Origin: Lunatimonas sp.
Lineage (GTDB): Bacteria > Bacteroidota > Bacteroidia > Cytophagales > Cyclobacteriaceae
Reading direction: 5' to 3'
DNA: 64,000 nucleotides
NCBI RefSeq assembly: GCF_020832325.1
Contig: NZ_JAFIEU010000015.1
Location: forward strand, 1 to 64,000
The notes under the pieces are model-generated. The model searched no databases. It was not told where the DNA came from and was given only the letters and a program-made list of their open reading frames with translations. This document shows positions 23,939 to 33,181 of the stretch, in pieces. Position numbers and translations under genes: made by a program. The first letter of the stretch is position 1; each line of letters starts with the position of its first letter.

Positions 23939-24355
23939 TCACATGGAAGCAGCTTGAACGTCTGTCTCCTGGTATTTAGAAGGGCATTTCATCAGAATTT
24001 TTTCGGCCACAAAGATGGATTCGTTTTTGTACGAACCAATCACGACCACCTGCTCGGAACGCTCGAAGTCGGCAGGGACTGGTTCATTGTAATATACACG
24101 CTGCTCGGTGCCATCGTTATCTACCATCAGGAAGGTGAAGGAGGTTTTGTCTTCTCCCACCTCTATGCCTACCACTTTTCCTGCTTCGTTCTTTTTGAGC
24201 TCACCCACGACGTGAATCGCTTTCAGGTCTCCGTTACTGGCCAACATGCGGGCAGTCGAGAAACTCTCGTATGTACTGGCATCTCCTATGGAGGTGATAA
24301 TGATCATAATGGCTATGCCAATGATACCCAGTCCAATGATATGTCCTTTCTTCAT
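23939..24355 (-). CDS. ccmE: cytochrome c maturation protein CcmE, CxxxY type
   Basis: The 138-residue haem chaperone has one N-terminal membrane anchor and an OB-fold periplasmic domain (VVGELKKNEAG, FLMVDNDGTEQRVYY, QVVVIGSYKN). The haem-binding position usually reads HxxxY. Here it is Cys124-Pro-Ser-Lys-Tyr128 at the end of FVAEKILMKCPSKY, the CxxxY variant described for some bacteria and archaea. It lies between ccmD and ccmF with short gaps. The Cys form suggests a modified haem linkage and probably goes with a non-standard system. Confidence 0.88.
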   Translation of the reverse strand: MKKGHIIGLGIIGIAIMIIITSIGDASTYESFSTARMLASNGDLKAIHVVGELKKNEAGKVVGIEVGEDKTSFTFLMVDNDGTEQRVYYNEPVPADFERSEQVVVIGSYKNESIFVAEKILMKCPSKYQETDVQAASM

Positions 24356-24459
24356 CTGTAAATATTTTTTATAACGTGTTACACGACCGTTTTTTTCAGG
24401 AATGCAGGCTCATTCTTAGATGATTCTTCCTCCCTCTGACGGTAGTAGTTTTCTCGGTA

Positions 24460-24708
24460 TTAGGAGAGCTCTTTATATTGCTCTTCCAATTTGGAGATCT
24501 TTCGGTCGGTTTGTATCACATAAACCAAAATTCCACCCAAAACAATTCCAATTATTCCCACCAAAACGAAGATTTTGCCATTTGATCGCATGATGTCGGC
24601 CATCTCTACTCCTGTGTTTTGGTAATCCTCTCCAGTTATTTCGATTTTATCCTGCGCCTGTAGAGAAAGGGAAAGCATGATCAGCGAAATGAATAACAAT
24701 TTTTTCAT
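24460..24708 (-). CDS. ccmD: small CcmD-like membrane protein with signal peptide
   Basis: The 82-residue protein has a signal peptide (LLFISLIMLSLSLQAQD), a short linker, one membrane helix (KIFVLVGIIGIVLGGILVYVI) and a basic/acidic cytoplasmic tail (TDRKISKLEEQYKEL). The topology and place between ccmC and ccmE fit CcmD, which in other bacteria helps release haem-CcmE from CcmC. Enterobacterial CcmD has no cleavable signal, so this is a Bacteroidota-style form. Assignment rests mainly on position. Confidence 0.75.
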   Translation of the reverse strand: MKKLLFISLIMLSLSLQAQDKIEITGEDYQNTGVEMADIMRSNGKIFVLVGIIGIVLGGILVYVIQTDRKISKLEEQYKELS

Positions 24709-24712
24709 CTGT

Positions 24713-25387
24713 CTATTGGTTAATTAACGTTTCCTCCATTTTTCGCTCCAATCGCCGTACCCTTACGCGTACGGTACTGATCCAGGTACCCAAGAGTGTC
24801 CATCCGATAATCGCCGGATAAAAGACCATCCGAAGCTGACTGTCCATGTCGTACGCATTGAATCCTGGGTTTCCACCATTTCCGGGATGAAGGCTGTCGG
24901 TTAGTCGGGGCAGAATAAATATGAGGGGGATAAATGCAGCGTAGGCGAAGATGCTATATACGGCGCTGATTTTTGCCCGCTGATGCATGTCCGTTAGGGA
25001 GTTTCTCAGGATAAGGTAGGCGAAATACATCAGTAGCCCTACTGCTGCGGCATTCAACTTAGGGTCGTTAGTCCAATAGGCTCCCCAGGTGAAACGGGCC
25101 CAAAGGCTGCCGGTGACGATGCCGATGACACCAAATAAGATAGCGCCATTCGTGAACTCCACAGCCATGTCATCATCCTCCAGCCGATTGTTTTTCAAAA
25201 AGCGTATGCTGTATACAATGCCTACCGTGAGCATAATAATCATGCTGAACCACATGGTGACATGAAAATACAGGGCGCGGATCGTTTCGTTGAGAATGGG
25301 GAGTCTCGGAACGTCCGCCAAGATTCCTGCAATGACGGTGTAAGCCAACAGGACAATAGCCAACACTTTCCACCAAGTTGCTTTCAT
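24713..25387 (-). CDS. ccmC: haem exporter/transfer protein CcmC
   Basis: The 224-residue protein has six hydrophobic segments and belongs to the haem-handling family that loads haem onto CcmE. The tryptophan-rich motif is FTWGAYWTNDPK (99-110), with His42 in LYFHVTMW as a likely haem ligand. A second His, in RLTDSLHPGN, lies after the fifth helix. It starts about 230 bases downstream of ccmB, with no gene in the gap, and its stop lies 5 bases before ccmD. Confidence 0.92.
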   Translation of the reverse strand: MKATWWKVLAIVLLAYTVIAGILADVPRLPILNETIRALYFHVTMWFSMIIMLTVGIVYSIRFLKNNRLEDDDMAVEFTNGAILFGVIGIVTGSLWARFTWGAYWTNDPKLNAAAVGLLMYFAYLILRNSLTDMHQRAKISAVYSIFAYAAFIPLIFILPRLTDSLHPGNGGNPGFNAYDMDSQLRMVFYPAIIGWTLLGTWISTVRVRVRRLERKMEETLINQ

Positions 25388-25618
25388 ACCTATGTATTGA
25401 TTTTCATTTGCCCTATACCCGCAGGGTGTCGGAATGGCAATTTTTCTTGTCTAGTAATCACCTTTACGTGTGACCCTTCCAGGATGTTCAGTTTCAAGGA
25501 GGGGCGACACAAAAGTAAGGTATAAATCCCTATTTCCGTATCATTACAGGGTTTATTTGACCAAGCATAGCGGGGCCTATTTGGGCAGTTATTTTGCAGG
25601 GCTGGTCGGTCTATCCGG

Positions 25619-26284
25619 TTAGCTTTTCCAGAGGTAAGGAAAGAGTATGTAGGAAGACGCGCCAATTAACCCATTGATAGCCAGTAGTGTGATGATTTTA
25701 TCGTAGCTGACACTCCGGTCCAGGCCGTCTATCGCGTTTTGGGAAATTTGAATAGTAAGGAGCAGAATGGGGATGAGGATGGGGAAACTCAGTATGGCCA
25801 TCAGTGTACCGTTGTTACCGGCTTTGCCTGCAATGGAAGACACCATGGTGAGGCAGGAAGAAAACCCTATGGCTCCCAATAGCAGATTTAACAAAAACAG
25901 GAATTGATCCTGAACCGGATTTCCCATTACGACCGAAAAAACGGAGTATCCCAATAGGGAAAGCACCATGGTTAGCCCGGTATTGTAGAGGGTTTTGGAA
26001 AGGATGATGGCTTCAGGTGAGGCGATCATATAGTAGTACAATTGTCTGCCTTGGCTCTCCTGGATAAAACTCTTGGCCACTGCGTTGACGGCAGAGAAAA
26101 GGATGATAATCCAATATAAGGCGTTCCAAGTGGGGACCTGTAGCGCTCCGCCTTTTACCCCCACGCTCAAGTAGGTGACGTAGACCGCGCTGATCACGTA
26201 GAGCAATATGCCGTTTAGGGCGTATTTTTGCCGCCACTCCAGCGTAGCCTCTTTCTTTACCAAAGCGATGATTTCCTCCCACAT
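25619..26284 (-). CDS. ccmB: haem exporter subunit CcmB
   Basis: The 221-residue membrane protein has six hydrophobic segments and the family N-terminus EIIALVKKEATLEWRQKYALNG. The SQGRQLYYYMIASPEAI segment is the usual helix-coupling loop. An upstream ATG at 26398 would add 38 odd residues and would lie upstream of the predicted transcript start, so the ATG at 26284 is used. Its partner ATPase CcmA is not encoded here. A 234-base gene-free gap follows before ccmC. The CcmAB complex uses ATP to release haem-CcmE in other bacteria. Confidence 0.9.
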   Translation of the reverse strand: MWEEIIALVKKEATLEWRQKYALNGILLYVISAVYVTYLSVGVKGGALQVPTWNALYWIIILFSAVNAVAKSFIQESQGRQLYYYMIASPEAIILSKTLYNTGLTMVLSLLGYSVFSVVMGNPVQDQFLFLLNLLLGAIGFSSCLTMVSSIAGKAGNNGTLMAILSFPILIPILLLTIQISQNAIDGLDRSVSYDKIITLLAINGLIGASSYILFPYLWKS

Positions 26285-26291
26285 GATGCGG

Positions 26292-26299
26292 CAAAGATA
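26292..26299 (-). promoter_or_regulatory. -7 box of the ccm cluster (TATCTTTG), near-leaderless
   Basis: The minus strand reads TATCTTTG and ends 7 bases before the ccmB ATG at 26284. The predicted transcript would begin at or next to the start codon, so ccmB mRNA may be leaderless. Confidence 0.5.
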
Positions 26300-26481
26300 C
26301 AAAGTATTGGTAAAGTACCGTATTTGGCACGTCAAAAGAGATAGGAGAGAAAAACCTGTGATAGACTGGTCTATTTTGGGGGCTTGGCAGTATGCCATAG
26401 AGCAGGTGTAAGGGAGCCATCGAATCGCTTACCCTTTTACACTATGACTAAATGAACGCTAGTTACACACTAACCCCATGC

Positions 26482-27534
26482 ATGATGAAATTGCCTGTTG
26501 ACGTGTCGAGAAGAAACTTTTTAAGCAAGCTTGGTATGGGCTTGGGAATGGCATCTGTTGGTATGGATGCTATAGGTCAGTCATTTAGCTCCCGATTGCC
26601 TGGCTCTCCAATACCACCTTCGGCTCCCCACCGGTTTGTTCCTGTGATGTTGACAGTTTACCGGGCAGATGGATCGATAGACTATAGTGGCATGAGCCGT
26701 CTGATGGACTATTACCTACAGGCAGGTGCGAAGGGCTTTTTTGCCAACTGCCTGAGCAGTGAAATGTATCACCTGTCCGATGAAGAGCGAATTCAACTGA
26801 CTAGCTATGTGGTAAATCATGTTGGAGGCAAAATTCCCGTAGTGGCGACGGGATCGTTTGGGGATAGCATCGGGGATCAGGCGGATTTTGCCAGGAAAAT
26901 GCACGACACAGGAGTAGATGCCGTGATCTTGATTACCAGTCATTTTGCGGAAAAGTCCGAGTCAGACGAACACTTGATCCAACGGCTCGATGAGTTTTTA
27001 TCGCAGACGTCGGGAATCCCACTAGGTACTTACGAGTGCCCCTCACCCTATAAGCGCATTGTGACCCCGGAGGTTATGGATTTCATGGTAGCGTCTGACC
27101 GGTTTATTTATCACAAGGATACCACCGAAGACATCGATCAAATACGAGCCAAGCTGGATAAAAGTGAGGGAACTGAACTAGGAATTTACAATGCGCATAT
27201 CGGCAGTGCAGCAGCTTCGTTGCAGTATGGAGGTGCAGGGCTTTCTCCAATCGCTGGTAATTTTTACCCGGAAATCATCTCATGGATGTGCGACCATGCC
27301 GCAAATCCAAGCCGCCGAAGCGATGTGGATTGGCTACAGGAACAACTCAGGGTGGCAGAGCAAAAGATCGGACGGCAATACCAGCTTGGAGCGCGCTACT
27401 TTTTATCCAAACGGGGCTTTGAGACACCCGTAAAGTGCCGCAGCACCGAAGGTCCTTTGGAAAGGGCACAAATGCAGGTATTGGACGAGTTGGTGGCCGA
27501 GGTGAAAGGTTGGCAGGAGCGATTGGGAATATGA
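26482..27534 (+). CDS. Tat-exported DapA/NAL-family aldolase-like protein
   Basis: The 350-residue protein opens MMKLPVDVSRRNFLSKLGMG, a twin-arginine signal, followed by a dihydrodipicolinate synthase/N-acetylneuraminate lyase type TIM barrel. The Schiff-base Lys212 lies in RFIYHKDTTED and the family Tyr in GTYECPSPY. A Tat-exported member is unusual because biosynthetic DapA is cytosolic, so this is likely a lyase for an exogenous sugar acid, not lysine synthesis. A start at 26452 would push the Tat motif inside the protein. It is transcribed divergently from the ccm cluster. Confidence 0.85.
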   Translation: MMKLPVDVSRRNFLSKLGMGLGMASVGMDAIGQSFSSRLPGSPIPPSAPHRFVPVMLTVYRADGSIDYSGMSRLMDYYLQAGAKGFFANCLSSEMYHLSDEERIQLTSYVVNHVGGKIPVVATGSFGDSIGDQADFARKMHDTGVDAVILITSHFAEKSESDEHLIQRLDEFLSQTSGIPLGTYECPSPYKRIVTPEVMDFMVASDRFIYHKDTTEDIDQIRAKLDKSEGTELGIYNAHIGSAAASLQYGGAGLSPIAGNFYPEIISWMCDHAANPSRRSDVDWLQEQLRVAEQKIGRQYQLGARYFLSKRGFETPVKCRSTEGPLERAQMQVLDELVAEVKGWQERLGI

Positions 27535-27579
27535 GCGGTCAGACAAGCTAGAGGAAAGCCCCCTCACTGAGGCAAAAAG

Positions 27580-27621
27580 AAAGGTCTTGATTCCACCGAT
27601 GAGTGGAATCAAGACCTTTTT
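27580..27621. terminator. bidirectional terminator between the aldolase-like gene and serS
   Basis: AAAGGTCTTGATTCCAC (27580-27596) and GTGGAATCAAGACCTTT (27603-27619) form a perfect 17-bp stem with a 6-base loop. T follows on the plus strand, and the A-rich 5' side gives TTTCTTTTT on the minus strand. It serves both convergent genes. Confidence 0.9.
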
Positions 27622-27642
27622 GGTACGATGGTAGTGCTGTTT

Positions 27643-28920
27643 TTACTGGATCCACTCGAATCCCAAGTAGGGAACGAGCACTTCCGGCATTTTGATGCCC
27701 GCTGCTTGTTGGTTGTTTTCCAGTATGGCTGCTACAATCCGGGGCAATGCGAGTGCACTTCCATTTAGGGTATGCGCTAGGTTCATCTTTTTACTTTCGT
27801 CCCTGAAGCGTAGTTTTAGCCTATTTGCCTGAAACGCCTCAAAGTTGCTGACGGAGCTTACTTCCAGCCACCTTTCCTGGGCAGCGGAAAATACTTCCAT
27901 GTCATAGGTAAGTGCAGAAGTAAAGCCCATGTCTCCGCCACATAGCCTCAACACGCGGTAGGGCAGCCCTAGCTTTTTAAGCAGGCCTTGTACGTAGGCA
28001 CTCATTTCTTCCAGCGCTTCATAGGATTTGTCTGGATGGGAGATGTGGACAATCTCTACTTTGTCGAACTGATGCAGGCGGTTTAGGCCGCGCACATGAG
28101 CTCCCCAACTGCCTGCCTCCCGTCTGAAGCAAGGCGTGTACCCCACATTTCTGATCGGAAGCTGTTCTTCCTGAACTATTTCATTTCGATAGATATTGGT
28201 GATGGGCACCTCAGCCGTGGGAATGAGGTACAGGTTGTCTTCGGTTGCAAAATACATTTGCCCCTCCTTGTCGGGAAGTTGCCCGGTGCCGTAGCCACTG
28301 TCTTCATTGACGAGGATGGGAGGTTGTATTTCTACATATCCTGCCTGTAGGGCTTCATCCAAGAAAAAGTTGATCAATGCCCGTTGTAGCCGTGCGCCCT
28401 TTCCTTTATATACGGGAAACCCTGCTCCGGAAATTTTCACGCCCAATTCAAAATCGATGATATCGTATTTTTTGATCAGGTCCCAATGGGCCAGCTTCTC
28501 GTCTACATTCAATACGGGTATGGCACCATGGGAGAGAACGATCTCATTGTCATCGGCTGATTTGCCCGCCGGTACGGATTCATGCGGGATATTGGGCAGC
28601 GTATACAAAAGTTGGGTTAGTTGCAATTCCTTTTCGGTGTAGCTGACCTCCAGTTCCTTTACCTGAAGCTTGATTTCACTGGTGCGTGACTTCACTTTTT
28701 CCGCTTCGGCTATTTGACCGCTTTTCATGAGTTGGCCGATAGACTTGGAGATGCTGTTGGACTCTGCTTGAAGCTGATCGCGTTGCAGTTGAATGCTTTT
28801 GCGATCGTCGTCAAGTTCAATCGCTTGCTTGAGCAGCGCTTCTGCGTCGTTCAGGTTCCGTTTGCGTAGGCCCAGCACAGCTTGGTCAAAATTCTCTCTT
28901 ATAAACGATACTTGCAGCAT
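27643..28920 (-). CDS. serS: seryl-tRNA synthetase
   Basis: The 425-residue class II synthetase charges tRNA-Ser. It has the N-terminal helical arm (residues about 1-110, coiled coil with KSIQLQRDQLQAESNSIS-type heptads), then the catalytic core. Motif 2 is CFRREAGSWGAHVRGL with HQFDKVEIV, and motif 3 is near LNGSALALPRIVAAILENNQ. The ATG at 28920 (MLQVSFIRENFDQ) is preferred over an upstream start at 28962, which overlaps the -7 box. It is divergent from rho. Confidence 0.95.
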   Translation of the reverse strand: MLQVSFIRENFDQAVLGLRKRNLNDAEALLKQAIELDDDRKSIQLQRDQLQAESNSISKSIGQLMKSGQIAEAEKVKSRTSEIKLQVKELEVSYTEKELQLTQLLYTLPNIPHESVPAGKSADDNEIVLSHGAIPVLNVDEKLAHWDLIKKYDIIDFELGVKISGAGFPVYKGKGARLQRALINFFLDEALQAGYVEIQPPILVNEDSGYGTGQLPDKEGQMYFATEDNLYLIPTAEVPITNIYRNEIVQEEQLPIRNVGYTPCFRREAGSWGAHVRGLNRLHQFDKVEIVHISHPDKSYEALEEMSAYVQGLLKKLGLPYRVLRLCGGDMGFTSALTYDMEVFSAAQERWLEVSSVSNFEAFQANRLKLRFRDESKKMNLAHTLNGSALALPRIVAAILENNQQAAGIKMPEVLVPYLGFEWIQ

Positions 28921-28959
28921 AAAATACGTGTAATGGGAAGTCTCTCTTTGATTTTGCCA

Positions 28960-28967
28960 CAAAGATA
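28960..28967 (-). promoter_or_regulatory. -7 box of serS (TATCTTTG)
   Basis: The minus strand reads TATCTTTG. Transcription would start near 28953, about 33 bases before the ATG at 28920. The box covers the alternative start at 28962 and so decides for the shorter protein. Confidence 0.52.
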
Positions 28968-29057
28968 AGCATTTCCCCTACAGGTACCTAAGAAAGCGCT
29001 GTGTCCCCTGTTTTTTGTAAACGTGAAAATTCTTACGTGAAATTGGTGTTTTTTGAT

Positions 29058-29254
29058 TACCTTTGTGTTTCCGCATGAATCGCAACATTTTTGCTAATGT
29101 TTGCGTTTTAATTTATGTTACTGTAATATTGTAGCGTCATTGTGTCCAAAATCCCATTCCTGGAGATTTTAGTATAATCTGAGTACCTTTTTACAGCAAT
29201 CAAGATATACATCACTCACATTTAATCAGTTGATATTACCCTCATACGTTTTTT
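29058..29254 (+). promoter_or_regulatory. rho -7 box and long leader with an attenuator-like hairpin
   Basis: TACCTTTG at 29058-29065 gives a predicted start near 29072, leaving about 180 untranslated bases before the rho ATG. Right after it CGCAACATT (29081-29089) and AATGTTTGCG (29096-29105) form a stem with one bulge, followed by TTTTAATTT. This looks like a small early terminator or attenuator. In several bacteria rho mRNA is autoregulated in its leader. Whether that happens here is inference. Confidence 0.42.
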
Positions 29255-31102
29255 ATGTATAACATAGAAGAATTACGAATTAGGCTGTTGTCCGAACTCA
29301 AGGAAATAGCCGAAGAACTTGGCGTGAAAAATTTTAAGTCGCTAAAGAAGGATGAACTAGTCTATGCCATCCTCGATCAGCAGGCTATTTTACCCGAGAC
29401 CGATCTCCCCAAGAAAAAGCCCTCCAAAGTAGAGGTGGAGGAGCCCGTCCCCGCCTCCGTTACCCCTAAAAGTGACCCTACCGATCAGGCCGTTTCCGCT
29501 AAAGAAGAGAAGCCCAAGTTCCGAAGGCAAAACGTGACGGAAATCCCGAAAGAGACACCCGAAAGCAATTCAGCAGCAACAGACAAAGAAGAGCCCGCAT
29601 CAAAGCCTACACCTCGTGAAAACAGGGAAAACAGACCTAGGAAGCGGGAAGATCGTATCGCACCGAAGGCGGAAGAACGCAAGGATCCCACACCTGCAAA
29701 GGAGCCGGTAGCTAAGCCGGAGAATAGTTCAGCTCCCGCTGAAGCCAAAAAGGAACAGGCGACTGCTTCAGGTGACGATCAAAAATCCAGAAGCTTCCGG
29801 CCTAGAAGAAGGGCTGTTGTGGATTTGGAAGAGGAAAGGATGGCTTCGGAGGCAAGTTCCTCTTCGGAAGTTGAGCTTCCCAAAAGAAAAAATATGAAGG
29901 ACTTCGAAGAGCAGCCGCAAATTCCGGCTTCTGACTCTCCGGCGCCCTACATGTCTAAGAAAAAAATTGCAATGACCATCAAGGACTTTGACGGCATCAT
30001 TGAAAACGTGGGCGTACTGGAAATTATGTCCGATGGGTACGGGTTTCTTCGTTCTTTGGATTACAATTACCTGGCTTCGCCGGATGATATCTATGTTTCC
30101 CCTTCTCAAATTAAGCTTTTTGGACTGAAAACCGGTGATAACATCAAGGGACAGATCCGTCCACCTAAAGAAGGGGAAAAGTACTTTGCCTTGCTGAAAG
30201 TGATCTCTGTTAATGGAAAAACCACGGATGAGATCAGGGATAGGATTCCTTTTGAATACCTTACCCCATTATTTCCCGAAGAACGCCTGAAACTGACTAC
30301 TACACCGGACAACTATTCCACACGAATTGTGGACCTGTTTGCACCCATTGGTAAGGGGCAGCGGGGTATGATCGTGGCACAGCCCAAAACCGGTAAAACG
30401 GTTCTTTTACAAAAGATAGCAAATGCCATCGCTGAAAACCATCCGGAAGTTCATCTGATGATCCTGCTTATCGACGAGCGGCCTGAAGAAGTAACCGACA
30501 TGGCCCGCTCCGTAAAAGCTGAGGTGATTTCGTCCACATTCGACGAGCAGGCTGAGCGTCACGTAAAGGTGGCGTCTTTGGTGCTTGAAAAGGCGAAACG
30601 AATGGTAGAATGTGGTCATGATGTGGTCATCCTGCTGGATTCCATCACCCGTTTGGCACGTGCGCACAATACCGTAGTCCCATCTTCCGGTAAAATTCTC
30701 TCTGGTGGTGTGGATGCCAATGCGCTGCACAAGCCAAAGCGCTTTTTTGGTGCGGCCCGGAACGTGGAAAACGGAGGGTCTCTGACCATTATTGCCACGG
30801 CATTGGTAGAGACAGGTTCCAAAATGGACGAAGTAATCTTCGAGGAATTTAAGGGAACCGGTAATATGGAACTTTCCTTGGATAGGAAATTATCCAATAG
30901 GAGGATCTATCCTGCCATTGACGTGCCTGGATCGGGTACACGTAGGGAAGATCTATTAATGGACAAAGAGGAAATGCAGCGGGTATGGATACTCCGTAAA
31001 TTGATGTCTGACATGACATCGCAAGAGGCAATGGAATTTTTGTTGCAGCGTATGCGCGGTACCCGTGACAACGCCGAATTTTTGATCAGTATGAACGGAT
31101 AG
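29255..31102 (+). CDS. rho: transcription termination factor Rho with large disordered insert
   Basis: The 615-residue RNA helicase is about 200 residues longer than E. coli Rho. Residues 1-45 are the Rho N-terminal helical domain. Residues about 48-235 are low-complexity and rich in Lys, Glu, Pro, Ser and Arg, a predicted disordered insert. Residues 245-320 are the cold-shock-like RNA-binding domain ([10 protein letters not shown]). The ATPase core follows with Walker A AQPKTGKT (375-382), Walker B VVILLD (457-462) and the Q-loop region. Bacteroides Rho has a comparable insert, reported to drive condensate formation. It is followed by a good terminator. Confidence 0.95.
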   Translation: MYNIEELRIRLLSELKEIAEELGVKNFKSLKKDELVYAILDQQAILPETDLPKKKPSKVEVEEPVPASVTPKSDPTDQAVSAKEEKPKFRRQNVTEIPKETPESNSAATDKEEPASKPTPRENRENRPRKREDRIAPKAEERKDPTPAKEPVAKPENSSAPAEAKKEQATASGDDQKSRSFRPRRRAVVDLEEERMASEASSSSEVELPKRKNMKDFEEQPQIPASDSPAPYMSKKKIAMTIKDFDGIIENVGVLEIMSDGYGFLRSLDYNYLASPDDIYVSPSQIKLFGLKTGDNIKGQIRPPKEGEKYFALLKVISVNGKTTDEIRDRIPFEYLTPLFPEERLKLTTTPDNYSTRIVDLFAPIGKGQRGMIVAQPKTGKTVLLQKIANAIAENHPEVHLMILLIDERPEEVTDMARSVKAEVISSTFDEQAERHVKVASLVLEKAKRMVECGHDVVILLDSITRLARAHNTVVPSSGKILSGGVDANALHKPKRFFGAARNVENGGSLTIIATALVETGSKMDEVIFEEFKGTGNMELSLDRKLSNRRIYPAIDVPGSGTRREDLLMDKEEMQRVWILRKLMSDMTSQEAMEFLLQRMRGTRDNAEFLISMNG

Positions 31103-31130
31103 TATTCTCCGATATACTACAAAATAATGG

Positions 31131-31167
31131 ATCCTGCTTTAGCAATAGAGCAGGATTTCTTTTTTTG
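31131..31167 (+). terminator. rho terminator
   Basis: ATCCTGCT (31131-31138) and AGCAGGAT (31149-31156) form a perfect 8-bp stem with a 10-base loop, followed by TTCTTTTTTT. Rho's own gene thus ends in an intrinsic terminator. Confidence 0.82.
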
Positions 31168-31342
31168 TACCGACTGAATAGCGTAATAGTGGGTAGTCCA
31201 CAATATTGGTCATGTAGTTATTAAAAAGCGTTTTAAATATCAAAAAAAGCATTTCAAATTTTTTTCACCTCTTATTTAAAGAGGTTCACCGGTCTATTTT
31301 CCAGGTTTGACGATTAATTTAAAATGAACAGACTATCCGCTG

Positions 31343-31350
31343 TAGGTTTG
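31343..31350 (+). promoter_or_regulatory. candidate -7 box (TAGGTTTG) of the T9SS cargo gene
   Basis: TAGGTTTG fits TAnnTTTG and would start transcription near 31357, about 23 bases before the ATG at 31380. No -33 TTG is present at the usual distance. The preceding 180 bases are AT-rich with only a small CCTCTT/AGAGG hairpin. Confidence 0.4.
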
Positions 31351-31379
31351 TTTCTGTCAACCATATAAAACCAGTACTT

Positions 31380-33092
31380 ATGTCACAGCAGCATCAACTT
31401 ACCAACCGATTTACACTCCTTTTTGTCGGCATTTTTTTGGGATTGGTGTTTGGCTATGCTGGGTCAGTGCGTGCCCAGGTTTTTACCTCTGTTAAAAATG
31501 GCGATTGGCAGGATGCATCAGTATGGTCTATCGGTGACAATTGCAATCGGAATAATTCCACCGGTTTTCCTCCGACATCTAAAAACAATGGATGTGCCGT
31601 ATCTGTGCTTGTTCGGCACCATGTTGTTTACAACGGAAATATCAATAATTTCGGCTCCGGCGTCTTTGCAGGGGTGGAAATTGCTTCTAGTGGAAGATTG
31701 GATTTTTCCGGGGATGTGACCATGAGTGGAGGTGGTGGCTCCGCTCCTTACATCCGGATGGAGTCGGGAGCGGAGCTGCATATTGGAGGTACGCTGAGGC
31801 TGGATCGGGCTGTATCTTTGACGATTCCGAGAGGGGCTAAGTGGGTAGTAGACGATCTATTTATTGGAAATAGCAGTCCGGTAGTAACGGTGGAAGAAGG
31901 GGCAGAGCTGATTGTAAAAGGTGAGACTACCTTAAGAACCAATGCTACGCTGAACATACAGGGTAAATTTCAAACAGGGGAATTGGCCTTTTCATCCGGA
32001 GGAACGGTGAATGCGACGGGGTTGCAGGCCTCCATCGAAGTAGTCAATGATTTAACCCTGGCTGGAGGGTTGTTGGATCTTAATGGAAGTTCGAAGTTGG
32101 TGGTGGGCGGAAAGACAGAAGCCAGACAAAATGGTGCTATTCAAATGAAGGATTTTGCGACGGCCATTTTGGGCCAGCAGGTAAGTTTCTCCAATGGTTC
32201 CAGGTTTCGACTAGAGAATTCGGCGAGCTTTCGATTGGATGAGGGTCTTGAGATGAGTGGGGGGGCTCGACTGACACTTGCACAAAACAGCAGTGGTGTC
32301 GTGGTCAGAAATGTGACTCTACCAGACGGTGAAATCCAGACCGGTCAGTTTTCGGAGCTTAACATAGGTGGAAGGCTAACAGCTACTAATGGTTCCGTTA
32401 CTACAGTTAACAGCTCTGCGGTGTTTATTTGTGATTATCCAAACTCCACTCAGCGGAGTGCGTCCAACATTGAGGTGCAAGGAGATAGTTTTTACGGTGA
32501 AGGCTGTGTTCGCCTGCCGGTTTTGTGGGAATCGGTGACCGCAGTTTTTTTTCAGACTCAAAGTCATGTCCGAGTATCCTGGACCACAGCTTCGGAGAAA
32601 AATAATAGCCATTTTATTCTTGAACGGTCTATAGGCGGCATCCAAGAATTCACCGAATTGGAGGTTATTCAGGCTGTTGGATGGTCAGACCTTCCATCAT
32701 CGTACGATTTTTTCGATTCACGTCTCCCCGCAGTAAAAGGGATGGTTTACTATCGCGTAAAGCAAGTTGACTACGATGGCAAGGAGGTTTATTCCGATGT
32801 GATCGGTGTTCAGGTGGATAACGCACCCAGTACTTCTTCGAAGCTTATTGCGTTTCCCAATCCCACCAATGGGGATAAATTTCAAATTCGTTTTGAGCAG
32901 CCTGCCACAGCACCAACAACCATTTCGGCAACTTTCAAATCCTGGAGTGGCAGTAAGTTGCTTAAGGCTGAAAGCCTAGAGATTCTATCTCTGATGGTTG
33001 CAGAGGAAATACGATTAGCCCCTAAGGGCATTTGCCTGATCGAAGTGGCAACAGATAGCCAAGTTCATCACCTAAAAATCATGAAGCATTGA
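31380..33092 (+). CDS. secreted beta-helix-like protein with type A T9SS sorting domain
   Basis: The 570-residue protein has a signal peptide (to about residue 33) and then SVKNGDWQDASVWSIGDNC, the start typical of a Bacteroidota cell-surface repeat domain. Residues about 85-370 are short repeating strands with runs such as SGAELHIGGTLRLD and GAELIVKGETTLR, suggesting a beta-solenoid. Residues about 390-490 are a fibronectin-like segment (VRVSWTTASEKNNSHFILERS, YYRVKQVDYDGK). The C-terminus (FPNPTNGDKFQIRF to HHLKIMKH) is a type A sorting domain, cut by the T9SS sortase during export. No catalytic site is seen. It is paralogous to the frameshifted gene at 37958. Confidence 0.88.
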   Translation: MSQQHQLTNRFTLLFVGIFLGLVFGYAGSVRAQVFTSVKNGDWQDASVWSIGDNCNRNNSTGFPPTSKNNGCAVSVLVRHHVVYNGNINNFGSGVFAGVEIASSGRLDFSGDVTMSGGGGSAPYIRMESGAELHIGGTLRLDRAVSLTIPRGAKWVVDDLFIGNSSPVVTVEEGAELIVKGETTLRTNATLNIQGKFQTGELAFSSGGTVNATGLQASIEVVNDLTLAGGLLDLNGSSKLVVGGKTEARQNGAIQMKDFATAILGQQVSFSNGSRFRLENSASFRLDEGLEMSGGARLTLAQNSSGVVVRNVTLPDGEIQTGQFSELNIGGRLTATNGSVTTVNSSAVFICDYPNSTQRSASNIEVQGDSFYGEGCVRLPVLWESVTAVFFQTQSHVRVSWTTASEKNNSHFILERSIGGIQEFTELEVIQAVGWSDLPSSYDFFDSRLPAVKGMVYYRVKQVDYDGKEVYSDVIGVQVDNAPSTSSKLIAFPNPTNGDKFQIRFEQPATAPTTISATFKSWSGSKLLKAESLEILSLMVAEEIRLAPKGICLIEVATDSQVHHLKIMKH

Positions 33093-33181
33093 GGGATAGG
33101 GCTTGACGTTTTATAGGGATCGAAGCCGGTCTGAAAATGAAATGGCTTGCTTTTGCTAGGCCAAACCATGCTCTAAAACGA

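Noticed and set aside
25388-25618. Possible missing ccmA or small gene between ccmC and ccmB
   Set aside because: The 231-base gap is too short for the ATPase, and the only frame (from 25665) overlaps ccmB and has no family motif.
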